Shown one piece after another: positions 7,038 to 16,047 of a stretch of DNA of 20,877 nucleotides. The stretch is from Chara braunii (lineage: Eukaryota; Streptophyta; Charophyceae; Charales; Characeae): positions 259,314 through 280,190 of the forward strand of contig BFEA01000619.1 in NCBI GenBank assembly GCA_003427395.1, in the 5' to 3' direction. Every line of letters begins with the position of its first letter. The stretch's first letter is position 1. Made by a program: the position numbers and the translations under genes. The notes under the pieces are model-generated. The model was not told the DNA's origin and did no database searches. It saw only the letters and a program-made list of their open reading frames with translations.

Positions 7038-8607
7038 AGATGGTCTGGTTCGGGGACCAGGATCAAGTTTTTTTTCCTCCCAGCCCGTTCGACTAGTCTA
7101 AGTGATACAGCCAGCACCGCCGCTCCTGAATCGAGGACGACGCTGTACAGCATCCCGTATACTTCTACATCGCTTTCTGCGGATTTCCATGGGATAGGTT
7201 TGATGCACAAGAAATGGTAATCTCTCTGAATTACTCCAATTCGTGCGGGTTCCGAGGTGCTTCCCTTGTCAAGCTCGTGTTTTTTATTCGGAGCCTTTCC
7301 CTTGATGGTCGCAAGCTTCACGAGGGTAAAACGTTTTCTATTGGCGTTGCAGTGCTATAACGTGCGGTCATTGGCCTGTTCTGAGATGGACAGGAGGTGT
7401 CCGATTGGTAGGGGGATACGGTCTTCCAGGGTCCTAACTATCTAGAGCACATCGATCTCCCCAGTGACAAAGGTCGACCCTCCTTATTCCATCTCACTAG
7501 GCGAAGGCCTCCACTCCGAAACTTCTCACCTGTCAGCGGTCGGTTGAACGGCTCCTATCATCATTCCCAACCCTGGGTATCCTAGCGTGAGGTATTGATC
7601 GAGGGGGATGGGTTCCGCAACCTCAACCATGGCCGCAGTTGTGGCCACCATCCCATCTGTGTCTTCCACTATTGTCCCGACTCGACCGGGTCCAATTGCT
7701 ATAGGTGCAGCCACCGCAGTGGCTGCTGCTATCCGAGCCTTAGGGGGTCGGATGGGACATTCCTACGCTATGTGTCTCGGTTGATGACATATATAACATC
7801 CGCCGGTTCTCATGGCGGGTCCTCCCGTTGCTTGCGTCGGCTGGCTTCCTACGAAAAAAATCGGGGTTCAGACAAAGATGGGGCGCATCGAGCGCATCAA
7901 GGTTCCCATTAGGGTGTTGTACTATTGTTGTTATTTCTTACTTTCTTGCATTAAACTTACCAGGGTTCGTGTTAGTTCTAATATTGCACCGGATTCATCC
8001 CCCTTCTTTTCCACGGTTGGAGGGACCGTAGGGCGAGTGGTTGGTAAAGGAACAACGCTGGAGCTCGGGGCAGCCCTTTTGACCGCCACCCGTTCCAAGT
8101 AAGTGACGGGTCCCAAGACAAAACTCATATTCTCAAACTTATCATGAAGCGCAACTAGTTCATCCTTAACCCAAACTACCTTTATGGAGTCTCCTTCTTA
8201 AACGTGATTTTCCCCTTCCAGGAAGCTAGCGGTGAACTTCCTTTCAAGTTCCATCTCTTCAACCGCGTTCATGATCTTTTTTATTGTGTGGGTGATGGGA
8301 GAAAACTTCTTTCGCAGCTTGACTTTCATCACCCGACTCTTTAGGCCATCGATAAACAGATCTCGTCTCGTTGTGAAAAATCTGTTATGGTATTCCGCAA
8401 TAGATTCGAGGGGCTTTTGCACTCGATCTTTGATCATGAAGAACGCTTGTTTCAGATGTATTTAGTCAAACTGATGTAAGAAATCATTCTCAAAAGTTGA
8501 AAGATCGACCCATTCGTATGTACTAAACCGATGATGCGCATCTCCCCCCAAGCGGGTCGGGACGTTGATCCGAGCCTCGTAATCATCGTATTGACATCTC
8601 CATCAGT
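7038..8607 (-). pseudogene. gag and protease N-terminal half relic
   Basis: A single minus-strand frame, broken by several stops but no detected frameshift, covers the whole stretch. The capsid part (about 8560-8200) includes STYEWVDLSTFENDFLHQFD, RVQKPLESIAEYHNRF and LFIDGLKSRVMKVKLRK, typical of the retrotransposon gag domain. A zinc knuckle follows at 7798-7757: CYICHQPRH, then a Cys four residues later (CX2CX4HX4C), with a stop inside. The retropepsin active site LDSGA lies in VVLDSGAAVLAVSLRLVERA (DSGA at 7121-7132). Gag forms the particle, the knuckle binds RNA, and the protease matures the polyprotein. The protease is cut by the hAT-like insertion right after this segment. The left boundary at 8607 is where a satellite-like array begins. 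Confidence 0.8.
7757..7798 (-). other. CCHC zinc knuckle of gag
   Basis: The spacing CX2CX4HX4C is preserved: CYIC, HQPR, H, three residues with an in-frame TAG, then C. This motif binds nucleic acid in retroelement nucleocapsids. It is part of the gag relic and shares its frame with the upstream capsid part. Confidence 0.8.
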
Positions 8608-8715
8608 GGTTCCATTGGAAATGTTTCTTGTTACCATTTCCAAAAAACGCTGAAAATTCTAAAAATTCGTTGAAAACAAAATTTCATTCAAGTGCACTTT
8701 TGCCTCTCTGTTTCA

Positions 8716-8761
<46 letters not shown>

Positions 8762-9250
8762 GTTTGTTAATATGGTGTGCACTCTATGGAATGACGCATT
8801 TCTGAATGTTCTGAAGTGTTTTTGTCCTATTTCCAAAAAATGCTGAGAATTATGAAAATTCGTTGAAAGCAAAATTTCCTTCAAGTGCACCTTTGCCTTA
8901 CCGTTTCACCCTGTTTTTTTTGTTTTTTTTTTTAATGGTTTATTAATATGGTGTGCACTCAATGGAATAACGCATTTTTTAATGTTCTAAAGTGTTTTTT
9001 TCATTGGAATTGTTTGTTGTTACTATTCCCAAAAAACGCTGAAAATTTTAAAAATTCGTTGAAAGCAAAATTTTATTCAAGTGCACTTTAACCTGACCGT
9101 TTCACCCTGATTTTATTTATTTATTTCGATTTTTTTTAATGGTTTGTTAATATGGTTTGCACTCTATGGAATGGACCGAATGACGCAATGTTTGGTTAAA
9201 AGACCTTCTGGTTTTCTTATACACAGCACTAAAAAAACACTGAAATTTTT
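8608..9250. repeat. satellite-like tandem array, period ~193-201 bp
   Basis: The block AAAAAACGCTGAAAATT recurs, with small changes, at 8642, 8835, 9031 and, truncated, at 9232. Each full unit continues with AAAATTCGTTGAAA, CAAAATTT, TTCAAGTGCAC, a TTTCACC motif, a T-rich run (36 T in the first copy), ATGGTTT.TTAATATGG, CACTC.ATGGAAT and GACGCA. The leader TCATTGGAA..GTTACTATTCCC occurs before the first and third units and is lost before the second. The array sits where the 5' part of gag would be expected. Confidence 0.85.
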
Positions 9251-9619
9251 GGTATCGGCTAACCGCCTCTCGGTTAGCCAGCCTTTGGGCCTTTGGGCAC
9301 ACCAATACGGCTAACCACGCTTCTGCCAGGTGATGTGCTAGGTCAAACAGGTATAGATCAAGGGGGGGCAGCTGGTGCTCGCACGCGTGAAGGGGTTATT
9401 GTCGCTTGCCTAGTGGGATTCGGCACAACATGTAGATTGGCATTGACTACTGGATAGCATTTATGTTGGCCCTCTGTCGTTCTGCAGCCTACTCCGAGTG
9501 ACTACAGGCTCCCATATCGACTTGTTTTTATTTTTAGATTGTCCTCGACTTGGGGTCGCCAAATCGATCGGCTATGGAGACCAATTATTTACCTAGTACT
9601 TAGGTTGACACGTGTCGGC
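9251..9619 (-). other. probable leader / 5' gag region of the retroelement
   Basis: Between the satellite-like array and the primer-binding-site-like string. Minus-strand readings such as ADRFGDPKSRTI (about 9567-9532) could be decayed gag or leader, but there are many stops and no motif. It contains the hairpin at 9257-9279. Confidence 0.35.
9257..9279. repeat. 9-bp-stem hairpin GGCTAACCG
   Basis: GGCTAACCG (9257-9265), loop CCTCT, then CGGTTAGCC (9271-9279). A further CGGCTAACC copy lies at about 9308-9316. No T-run follows, so it is not a bacterial-type terminator. Confidence 0.85.
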
Positions 9620-9631
9620 GCTCCGATACCA
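9620..9631 (-). promoter_or_regulatory. candidate tRNA-iMet primer-binding site
   Basis: The minus strand reads TGGTATCGGAGC. The usual plant LTR-retrotransposon site, complementary to the 3' end of initiator Met tRNA, is TGGTATCAGAGC, so 11 of 12 bases match. It lies upstream of the gag relic in the right orientation. The base pairs expected just before it (an LTR end in CA) are not seen, so the LTR end is degraded or the match is fortuitous. Confidence 0.55.
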
Positions 9632-10372
9632 ACCTCACGCCCAGCGCGACATCCTGATTGGAGTGGGTAGCGAGCGTGGAACTAGCGAGAAAGAAGGTGT
9701 GCCAAGGATTTTAGGAAAATGGGAAGGGAGTCCCATGTCGGGACTGGGAACTCCGGTGTCAATGTTCTAACGACAAGGATGCAAGAGGTCTAGGCGAAAA
9801 GGGGCGTTCCGAATTTTCGGTGCAGCCACTCGTTAGCCCTGGCGCAACCCCGATAGTCGTTGGGTGCAATTGCGGTCGAGAAGAAATGTTTAATTTCGAT
9901 GTTACGGGGCCCGTATTGGTGGCGGTCATTCCTACTTATGCGATTGATATTTGCAGGCCCGTCGGAAATGGATTATGCGAGCGCGTTCATGCACGACGAA
10001 CCGCGTTGTTGGCGAGTCATAGCGCATGCACGAGTTCGCATAAGTTCCCTTCATCGGACATTTAACCAACCACGACCGACATCCTTTCTCTTTTATTTCA
10101 GCAAACCGGTCTCAGACAAGCATCCATGTTCTCCAATCATAATTAGGAAGTGGACACACAAAAATTGAAGCGAGCAAAACCAGAATCACCATATCCAACA
10201 TCACTCAATTAAGGAAAGAAATGTGAGAGGTACTCCGAAGAAAGATTAGGATTTACACAATCAGATGTCCATCTGTAGTTTCAAAAATGGAAACGATGAA
10301 AGTCGCAGTTCCGAATTCAAAAATTCCAAGAGGGACAGGAGAGAAAATATTGTACACCCCAGCAGCCCACAG

Positions 10373-10376
<4 letters not shown>
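9632..10376 (-). other. candidate 5' LTR region, otherwise unassigned
   Basis: If the primer-binding site is real, the 5' LTR of the minus-strand element should occupy this region. I see no TG..CA termini and no matching copy at the left end (1-1415). Plus-strand frames at 9820-10168 have no recognisable motif. GC-moderate sequence without clear structure. Confidence 0.3.
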
Positions 10377-10469
<93 letters not shown>

Positions 10470-10483
10470 NCTCTCTCTCTCTC

Positions 10484-10568
<85 letters not shown>

Positions 10569-10570
10569 TC
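10377..10570. repeat. long (CT)n tract with one ambiguous base
   Basis: Almost uninterrupted CT dinucleotides with occasional CCC variants. A single N at 10470 suggests an unresolved length. Frames through it encode Ser-Leu or Arg-Glu repeats and are not genes. Confidence 0.95.
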
Positions 10571-11467
10571 TTCGTCAACCCCCTTCTCGTTCCCGTGCAG
10601 GTAGTCTGTCGCCTCCCACCTACCAGCAACTCAGATTCGTCACCCCGCTTAGCGCGAGTACGCACGATGGATTCACCCGTCCTCCACAGTCTGTTGTAGC
10701 TGCACATCAACCCCGCACTGGGCCGCACACTTGCAACCAGCTCGTCAAATCACCCAACTCCGAACTCAACTCTTCGCCGGCACCTACTCGTCAACCGATC
10801 CTCTCGACCGAGCTAACCTTCCCAAACTTGATTAGAGAGAGATTTTGCCGTGCTTGCGAAATTTACAACTATTAGCATCGGCGCGAGATAGTCAGGATTA
10901 TGCTGAGGAAGGGGAAAAGAAGAGAGAAGGAAGTGCCTACGGTCGGCATGCCTGAGCCACTCTCCACGAATCAATCCAGTCATGCGCCGTTGTGGCCAAT
11001 GAGATTAAGGGAGAGAGGCTGCATGTTTCAACGTGATGAGAAACCAAGGGCGAGAAGATTACAGTTACACCCGCACTCATAGAGGATGGAACAAAGAGAT
11101 TACAATTGAGATTAGAATTAAGGCGCGGCGCGAGTAGAGGGCGGGATGGAGCGTAGCAGAATGCACGCGAGTAAGGAGCACCGTGCAGTTACCAAAAAGA
11201 AAATACGACAACCCCAAAATCCTAATTTAATTAAAGTCCTAATTCCAATCGCTCCTGTATTTTCCCCAGCATTCAAAATTCAAAAGGATTTTCCCGCGTG
11301 ATGAACGTACCGGAATTCCCTCCCCCGTTCCCAATACAAAAAGGAAGAGGCAGCGTCAACCGTTATTTCTGTGCTCGCTAAGGCGCGTCCTAACTACCAA
11401 CCATCATGGGACCAAGTTTTCACAAAACAAGAAGAAAAAGAGGAAAAGAGGAAGAGAATGGGGGCAC
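10571..11467. other. unassigned interval, no gene recognised
   Basis: Mixed composition with short frames on both strands and no motif that I recognise. The plus strand becomes purine-rich at 10895-11200 (GAAAAGAAGAGAGAAGG and similar). No repeat ends or RNA gene could be supported. Confidence 0.4.
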
Positions 11468-12302
11468 TTGTGTAATTGGATCACAACCCTCCGTCCAACC
11501 ACCAAAGTGCAATCGCACAGAAAGTCGCGCTCGTCAGAAGATAGTTGGTCACAATACAATTTTTCTGCTTGGAATAAAGATTATCCTCGAAATCTCAGGG
11601 AACCTAGGACTAAGGTAGAAGTAGCCAACCAGTTGTTGTTCGAAAACCCCCTTGTCCTCGAGCCTAGTAAAGAATACTATTTTTCTGCAGGGGAGAGGGC
11701 TGGGAATTTCAGCGGTCCATGGGTTAAAAAGGGAATAATTGAAGTCAAGCATATCTAGGATGATTACTCTGTTACGCAGGTCACAACGGAGGTTCTTTGA
11801 TCGAAGCTCCCCCACATTGGGTCAATCTGCTGAAGACCGACACAGTGCACGCGGTGGGAACCTGGGGCCACGTCCCACTTAACCGAATTCTCAACTTCTG
11901 ACTGTAGATTACAAAGATTAACGGCCAGAAATGAAGAATCAATATAAGTAGGACTTGGCCCCTGGGTTATTGTAGAAGATACACCAGGCAGAGTTCAGAA
12001 GGTGGTAGGCTCAGATCTGATCTCAGGGCTGCTGTCCTCATGTGATACTAAGCTAATGTGTCTGAATAAGGTATCAGTCACCTCAGACTAGAATGGGTTT
12101 GCGGGAAGTTGCGTTCCAGAAAGTGTGGACAGGAAATCTTAGGACATTTGGCCTGCTTCTGGGAGCAGCAGATCAGTTGGGAAGGGGAGACTCAGATCTC
12201 ACGATACCCTGCCCCCTCTCCAATTCGTTTCCACAAGGCATTTTGTACTTTTTGAAGGAAATTGAAACTGACTTTTTTGGCCCAAAAATCATGAAATCTT
12301 GA
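11468..12302 (+). pseudogene. unrecognised decayed coding fragments
   Basis: Several plus-strand pieces read like degraded protein-coding DNA but in different frames. 11468-11755 contains WNKDYPRNLREPRTKVEVAN and GNFSGPWVKKGIIEVKHI. About 11783-11899 contains EAPPHWVNLLKTDTVHAVGT. About 11950-12091 contains GPWVIVEDTPGRVQKVVGSD, and 12221-12300 contains GILYFLKEIETDFFGPKIMK. Their order and strand match the LINE-like region that follows, so they could be its 5' part, a different element, or a decayed host gene. I do not recognise a family and assign no function. Confidence 0.35.
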
Positions 12303-12318
12303 TGCTCCTGAGGGTCTA

Positions 12319-14199
12319 GTGTTCTGGAAAAGTTGTAACCCCTGGATGTATTTGAAGTACTTGTGCATGCAAGACGAGGAGCCACGAACACAAAAGCCTG
12401 CACAGCATCCCGCACAGCGTCAGCAGACTGGCCAGAGCACTGCCCCTCCGGCTCAGCAGGCACAACAGCAGAAACAAGGCCAGCACAGCGACGGTCAGAC
12501 CGGTCTACAAAAACAAGGGCAGCAACAGCAGCACCAAGCCACGGAAGCCCTGGACGCACAGCCCAGACAGTCTGCTGCCCTTCCACAGAAAGGGCAGCAA
12601 CAGGAGCAGCAAGAGCCGCATAGCCTGCCTGCACAACCTCGGCGGCCTACTGCCCTCCCACAGCAGACACAACACCAGTTGCAGCGTACTGACAAGGGGC
12701 TGGATGGGCACAACCTGCAGGAAGAAAGGATGACGGCAGAGGAAACCACAACAGAAAAGGTGGTGAAGTGGCAGGACCGAATCACAGAACTGTGCACCCG
12801 ACAACCGGGTGAAAACGGGGGAGTACCGCAGATGTCCCCCCCCAACGACTTGCAGATGGGGCGACTGCCCACCCCGGATTTTGAACTGAGGAGGGTGCAG
12901 CAACAGCAGGAGTCCCCCCGCCAGGAAGAAACAAATGCAAAGCTGCCTCCCCCTCCCGCAGACAACCGTACAGAGGCCGCAGTGGCACAGGCTACACCTC
13001 CCACTATAACAGCCCCGCCTTCCTTGATGGCAGGGATGGAGATTGCAACGGAGGACCCAATGGAACACTTGCCAATGGACCAGGCTGGTCCGGTGGTGGG
13101 ACCAACGGACATTGTCACGGATGCTGCAATAGTGTTGGCTGGACCAGGGGCCCACACCGCTCCGCAAACATACACTGTGGACCCGGCGCTGGCCCCTCTG
13201 CTGGGAGGTGCAGCACGAAAACTTCTGCACTTCCACCAGGCATTGGGGAGCGCCATACAAACATGACCCTATCCACAGCAGCAGCGCACGGCCCATGGCT
13301 TCCAGCGGCAACAGGTATGTACCCCACCGACGGCTGAACCACTTGTGACCTTTGAACCACCTGAGGTGCCACCCCCCCCCCTCGCCCCCAGGGGAGTGAG
13401 GTGCATATGGCAGAGGATACAATCAACAGGGAGGATTCGGAGGAGCTGACACAGCACACTCACTCACCACCCTGCCACGGCAGCACAAGAGGTCCGAAAC
13501 GACTCTCATGGGAAAGGACAGTCAAGGCTAGTCTCAAAGTCATAACAGAAACTCTACTCATGGGGCTCATGGCTCAAGGGACCCACATGACCATTCCCCC
13601 ACTGCACTGGAGGAGCATTCGAAGAGCCTTTATGAACGCAGCTAAAACAGTACATTGACAGCTTCGCCGACCCTCCTCCGATTGACTTGCACACAGTAGC
13701 TATGCGTATTAGAGATGCCATCTTTGAGCTCAGGGACAGAGTGAGAACAATGAGACTACAGACGAGTCAACAGCAGACTAAAATGGAGCACCACCTCACA
13801 TTGAAGTCTGCCAAATCACAACCATCACAACAACAAATCGACTGGGAGGGGATAAGCTGGCCGACAGTTATAATACAGGTCCGGGAGTTGGACAATGTCA
13901 TGATGGGGGACCCACAGGATACAGCCCTGGTGTTAACTGCGCCTGAAAGTCTGGTGCCATGACACCTTTTCAGGCCCTTGATACATATATAACCTGCCCC
14001 GGCCATGGGGGACATGAAACCCGGGGTCGCGGAACTCCGGGACCAACATGCACAGCAGCCTGATGCAGAACCGGATGAATGCAGCTCAAAATCAGAAACT
14101 GATGACTCGGATACTTCAGCTGAATCTGTCTTCGAGTGGAACTTACCTGAACCGGACACCGTCCCCTTCACTCCAGCAAACTATCAGCACCCCTTGTGA
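12319..14199 (+). pseudogene. LINE ORF1-like Gln/Pro-rich region (decayed)
   Basis: The first 315 codons (12319-13266) are open and very rich in Gln, Pro and Ala, without a recognisable fold. The frame continues past a TGA to a C10 run near 13372-13381, where it shifts into 13401-13658 (helix-like, LSWERTVKASLKVITETLL, RSIRRAFMNAAKT). It then shifts back into QYIDSFADPPPIDLHTVAMR (about 13649-13708) and on to 13962. An acidic segment at 14005-14199 (SSKSETDDSDTSAESVFEWN) is again in the first frame. Long frames on the opposite strand over the same DNA reflect codon bias. ORF1 of LINEs encodes an RNA-binding protein; no zinc knuckle or RRM is visible. The assignment rests on its position before an endonuclease-like start. 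Confidence 0.45.
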
Positions 14200-14498
14200 C
14201 TTACGCTGCCCCTGAGACTTACGCTGCCGCCACAGTCACAACAGCCCCAAGAACAGACTCAATAGGACACCTCACATAATACCACAGCGCTGAAGGCCCA
14301 GCCGCTCACCCTGCAGCTCTCGGCAGAACAGTCTGAACCGACTACAACTGCAGTTGGCGCAATATGTCACAGCCACATTTACAATCCAAGGAAAACGGTG
14401 CTACTCAAGGATCACTTGACCACTAGCACCAACAACAGTCCCTTCCTATAACCTCCCATTGTTTGGTCTGCTGGGGTGGTTGTTTAACCCCTGAGGAG
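14200..14498 (+). other. ORF1-like interval without a clear frame
   Basis: Stop-rich in all plus frames and similar in composition (Gln/Thr/Pro codons) to the flanking ORF1-like pieces. Probably part of the same decayed element. Confidence 0.35.
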
Positions 14499-14918
14499 TG
14501 AAAAGGAAGGAGCAGCCTGGCAGATGGGTCTGCGATACAGCCGCAGCGGGTCCCCAAATTGGCTGCCAAATCCTTTACCAGCGACCTGCAGCAGGGCTAC
14601 ACAATACAAGGATGGAGGGGTCAAGCCTTTCAGATACTTACAAGAAACAAGGTGAAGATTCGTGTTATGCAGAACAGGGATACCAATGCCATAGGAACGG
14701 TCCTCCCCCATGAAATACCGTTCCCAAATGGGGTGACCCCAATCCTCCTGCAATGAATGACCAGACATCAGCTGTTGAACATGCCTACAGTCAGACTGCG
14801 GTCGAATATCACCTGGACCACAGAGGAGCGGACCTCCTTCCTAAGGATTCTCATAGAGGAAGACATGCTGGAAGCAAGCCAACAATGGGATGATCCACCA
14901 TTCATCAGGCACCTCTAG
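14499..14918 (+). pseudogene. ORF1-like C-terminal fragment of the LINE relic
   Basis: One plus-strand frame runs from the TGA at about 14499 to a TAG at 14916-14918, interrupted by a single TGA at 14754-14756. It contains GYTIQGWRGQAFQILTRNKV and NAIGTVLPHEIPFPNGVTPI. After the stop come LRSNITWTTEERTSFLRILI and ASQQWDDPPFIRHL. The even spread of charged and hydrophobic residues suggests a real folded domain, but I do not recognise the family. Its position between the Gln-rich region and the endonuclease-like segment fits ORF1. Confidence 0.5.
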
Positions 14919-14945
14919 CCTAGGATGTGAATGCCTCACATAAAC

Positions 14946-15266
14946 TAAGGACCTGATAATTGGCGCTGCCTCCACAACTTTCACTGTCCTAAACATAAAA
15001 GGCAAACCAGAATCAGATGGACGGTCAACATTTAGCAGGACAATTGGTGATCGGGGGGAGGCGTGCACATCACTCCCAATCCCCTCCGCAGCAGGGCACC
15101 CAGCAAAGACAGCCTCTATGCCCCTGCCCAGCTTCCCTCATCCAGCTCCGCCCGCTAGACGACCACCAATATGGGCAAAGAAAATCCTGAACTCAGATTT
15201 GGACATCAGAGCAATCAATGTTAACGGCCTGGATCAGGCCAGCGAACAGAAACGAAAAGCTATATA
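14946..15266 (+). pseudogene. LINE ORF2 start: AP-endonuclease N terminus (truncated)
   Basis: One frame open for 107 codons. It begins KDLIIGAASTTFTVLNIKGK, passes a Pro-rich linker and reaches IRAINVNGLDQASEQKRKAI before a TAG. The (I/W)NVNGL..KRKAI pattern is the usual first beta-strand and helix of the LINE (APE/exonuclease-III-like) endonuclease, where the Asn contributes to the active site. The rest of the endonuclease and the whole reverse transcriptase are absent: within about 30-100 bp the sequence becomes the chromovirus. A LINE retained at its 5' side but cut at its 3' side is the reverse of normal 5' truncation, so a later rearrangement or insertion must have removed it. Confidence 0.5.
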
Positions 15267-15331
15267 GAATCAAATAACTCAGGATACAAGAGGTAGTGGT
15301 CACATCGGTCTCGGACGCCAGGTATGGCTGT

Positions 15332-15363
15332 GGGGCGCAGCGCGACCGGGAGCGCTGCGCCCC
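15332..15363. repeat. perfect 12-bp-stem GC palindrome
   Basis: GGGGCGCAGCGC (15332-15343), 8-nt loop GACCGGGA, GCGCTGCGCCCC (15352-15363). It lies in the junction between the LINE relic and the protease fragment of the chromovirus, replacing or displacing the catalytic DSG part of the protease. Confidence 0.9.
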
Positions 15364-15379
15364 ATCCGGCACGACGCAG

Positions 15380-16047
15380 CAAGTTGGCAACAAAGAAGTT
15401 GTCTCTTCTACACATGCATTCAAAGGTGTGCGCACTACCTTTGACAAGGACAAAAGTGTCACACACGCGTTGAACTTCTATGTTCTTGACAAGTGTCCCT
15501 TTGACGTTGTCCTTGGCTTGGGCTGGCGGCAGTCCCAATGCGAATGGACCAAGTGAAAGGAGTCACTTTTCATGATCAAAGATGCTCGAGGGAACGAGCT
15601 TCTGACCTTTTGGATGAGAAGCACGAGTCCCCAGTGACTTTTCTGAATGTTATGCAGTTCTGCAAGAAATGGCGCAAGCACAAGGAGGAAGAACAGTTGT
15701 ATGTTGTCTTTGTTCGTCCTACCCATGTGCCATCTACTTTTGCGGTTAATACCACTACTACTTCGACTAGTGACCCTACTTCTAGTACTTCTACTTCTAG
15801 CACCTGTATTTCTCTACCCTCTAATGGTCCAAATGATCCTACTTCAGATTCGATCGTCTCTATACGCGACCTGCAACCGGATCTAGGTGATCCCTTTGTT
15901 GATCCCCCACCCCCACCTGTCCCACCAGACATCCAAAACCTCCTCGATCGGTTTCCGGAAGTTCTGGTCGAGACACGTGGAGTCCCCACGCAACCGGTCC
16001 GACACACCATCGAGTTGGTTGAAGGTGTTGTTCGTCCAAAAGGCTGA
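15380..16047 (+). pseudogene. chromovirus protease tail and PR-RT linker
   Basis: The first part (to about 15600) reads VSSTHAFKGVRTTFDKDK, then FYVLDKCPFDVVLGLGWRQ, the C-terminal strand of a retropepsin. The DSG active-site half is missing. A stop at 15554-15556 and a frame change near 15600 lead into the linker (HESPVTFLNVMQFCKKWRKH). A Thr/Ser-rich stretch and then DPPPPPVPPDIQNLLDRFPE, the usual lead-in to gypsy RT, follow. The TGA at 16045-16047 interrupts the ..RPKG-VYRM.. junction, but the frame continues unchanged into RT. Confidence 0.75.

Larger units (their letters stand above)
1742..9631 (-). mobile_element. decayed Ty3/gypsy retrotransposon with nested insertions
   Basis: Read right to left: primer-binding-site-like string (9620-9631), gag, CCHC knuckle, split aspartic protease, linker, RNase H, integrase. 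This PR-(RT)-RNaseH-INT order is that of Ty3/gypsy (Metaviridae) elements; Ty1/copia has INT before RT. Most of RT is absent and replaced by other repeats at about 4093-4740. The coding parts carry in-frame stops and at least one frameshift, so it is a dead copy. Flanking LTRs cannot be matched to each other in the window. Gag and protease are in a single frame from 8607 to 7038 and continue past the hAT-like insertion in the compatible frame. Confidence 0.8.

Noticed and set aside
8608-9250. CRISPR-like array of repeats
   Set aside because: The units are ~195 bp, similar along their whole length and lack unique spacers; this is a tandem satellite in eukaryotic DNA.
9251-9279. Second primer-binding site (GGTATCGG on the plus strand) or terminator hairpin
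   Set aside because: Only 8 bases match, there is no LTR beside it, and the GGCTAACCG hairpin is not followed by a T run.
9632-10376. LTR pair between this region and 1-1415 for the minus-strand retroelement
   Set aside because: By eye no segment of useful length matches between the two regions; a local alignment would be needed to find a diverged pair.
10261-10875. Open frames through the (CT)n tract
   Set aside because: They encode Ser-Leu or Arg-Glu repeats on both strands, an artefact of the dinucleotide repeat.
12505-13422. Long minus-strand open frames (305 and 253 codons) opposite the Gln-rich region
   Set aside because: Their products are rich in Cys, Trp, Arg and Leu with no motif. 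Antisense of CAG/CCN-rich codons rarely produces stops, so these are compositional shadows of the plus-strand frame.
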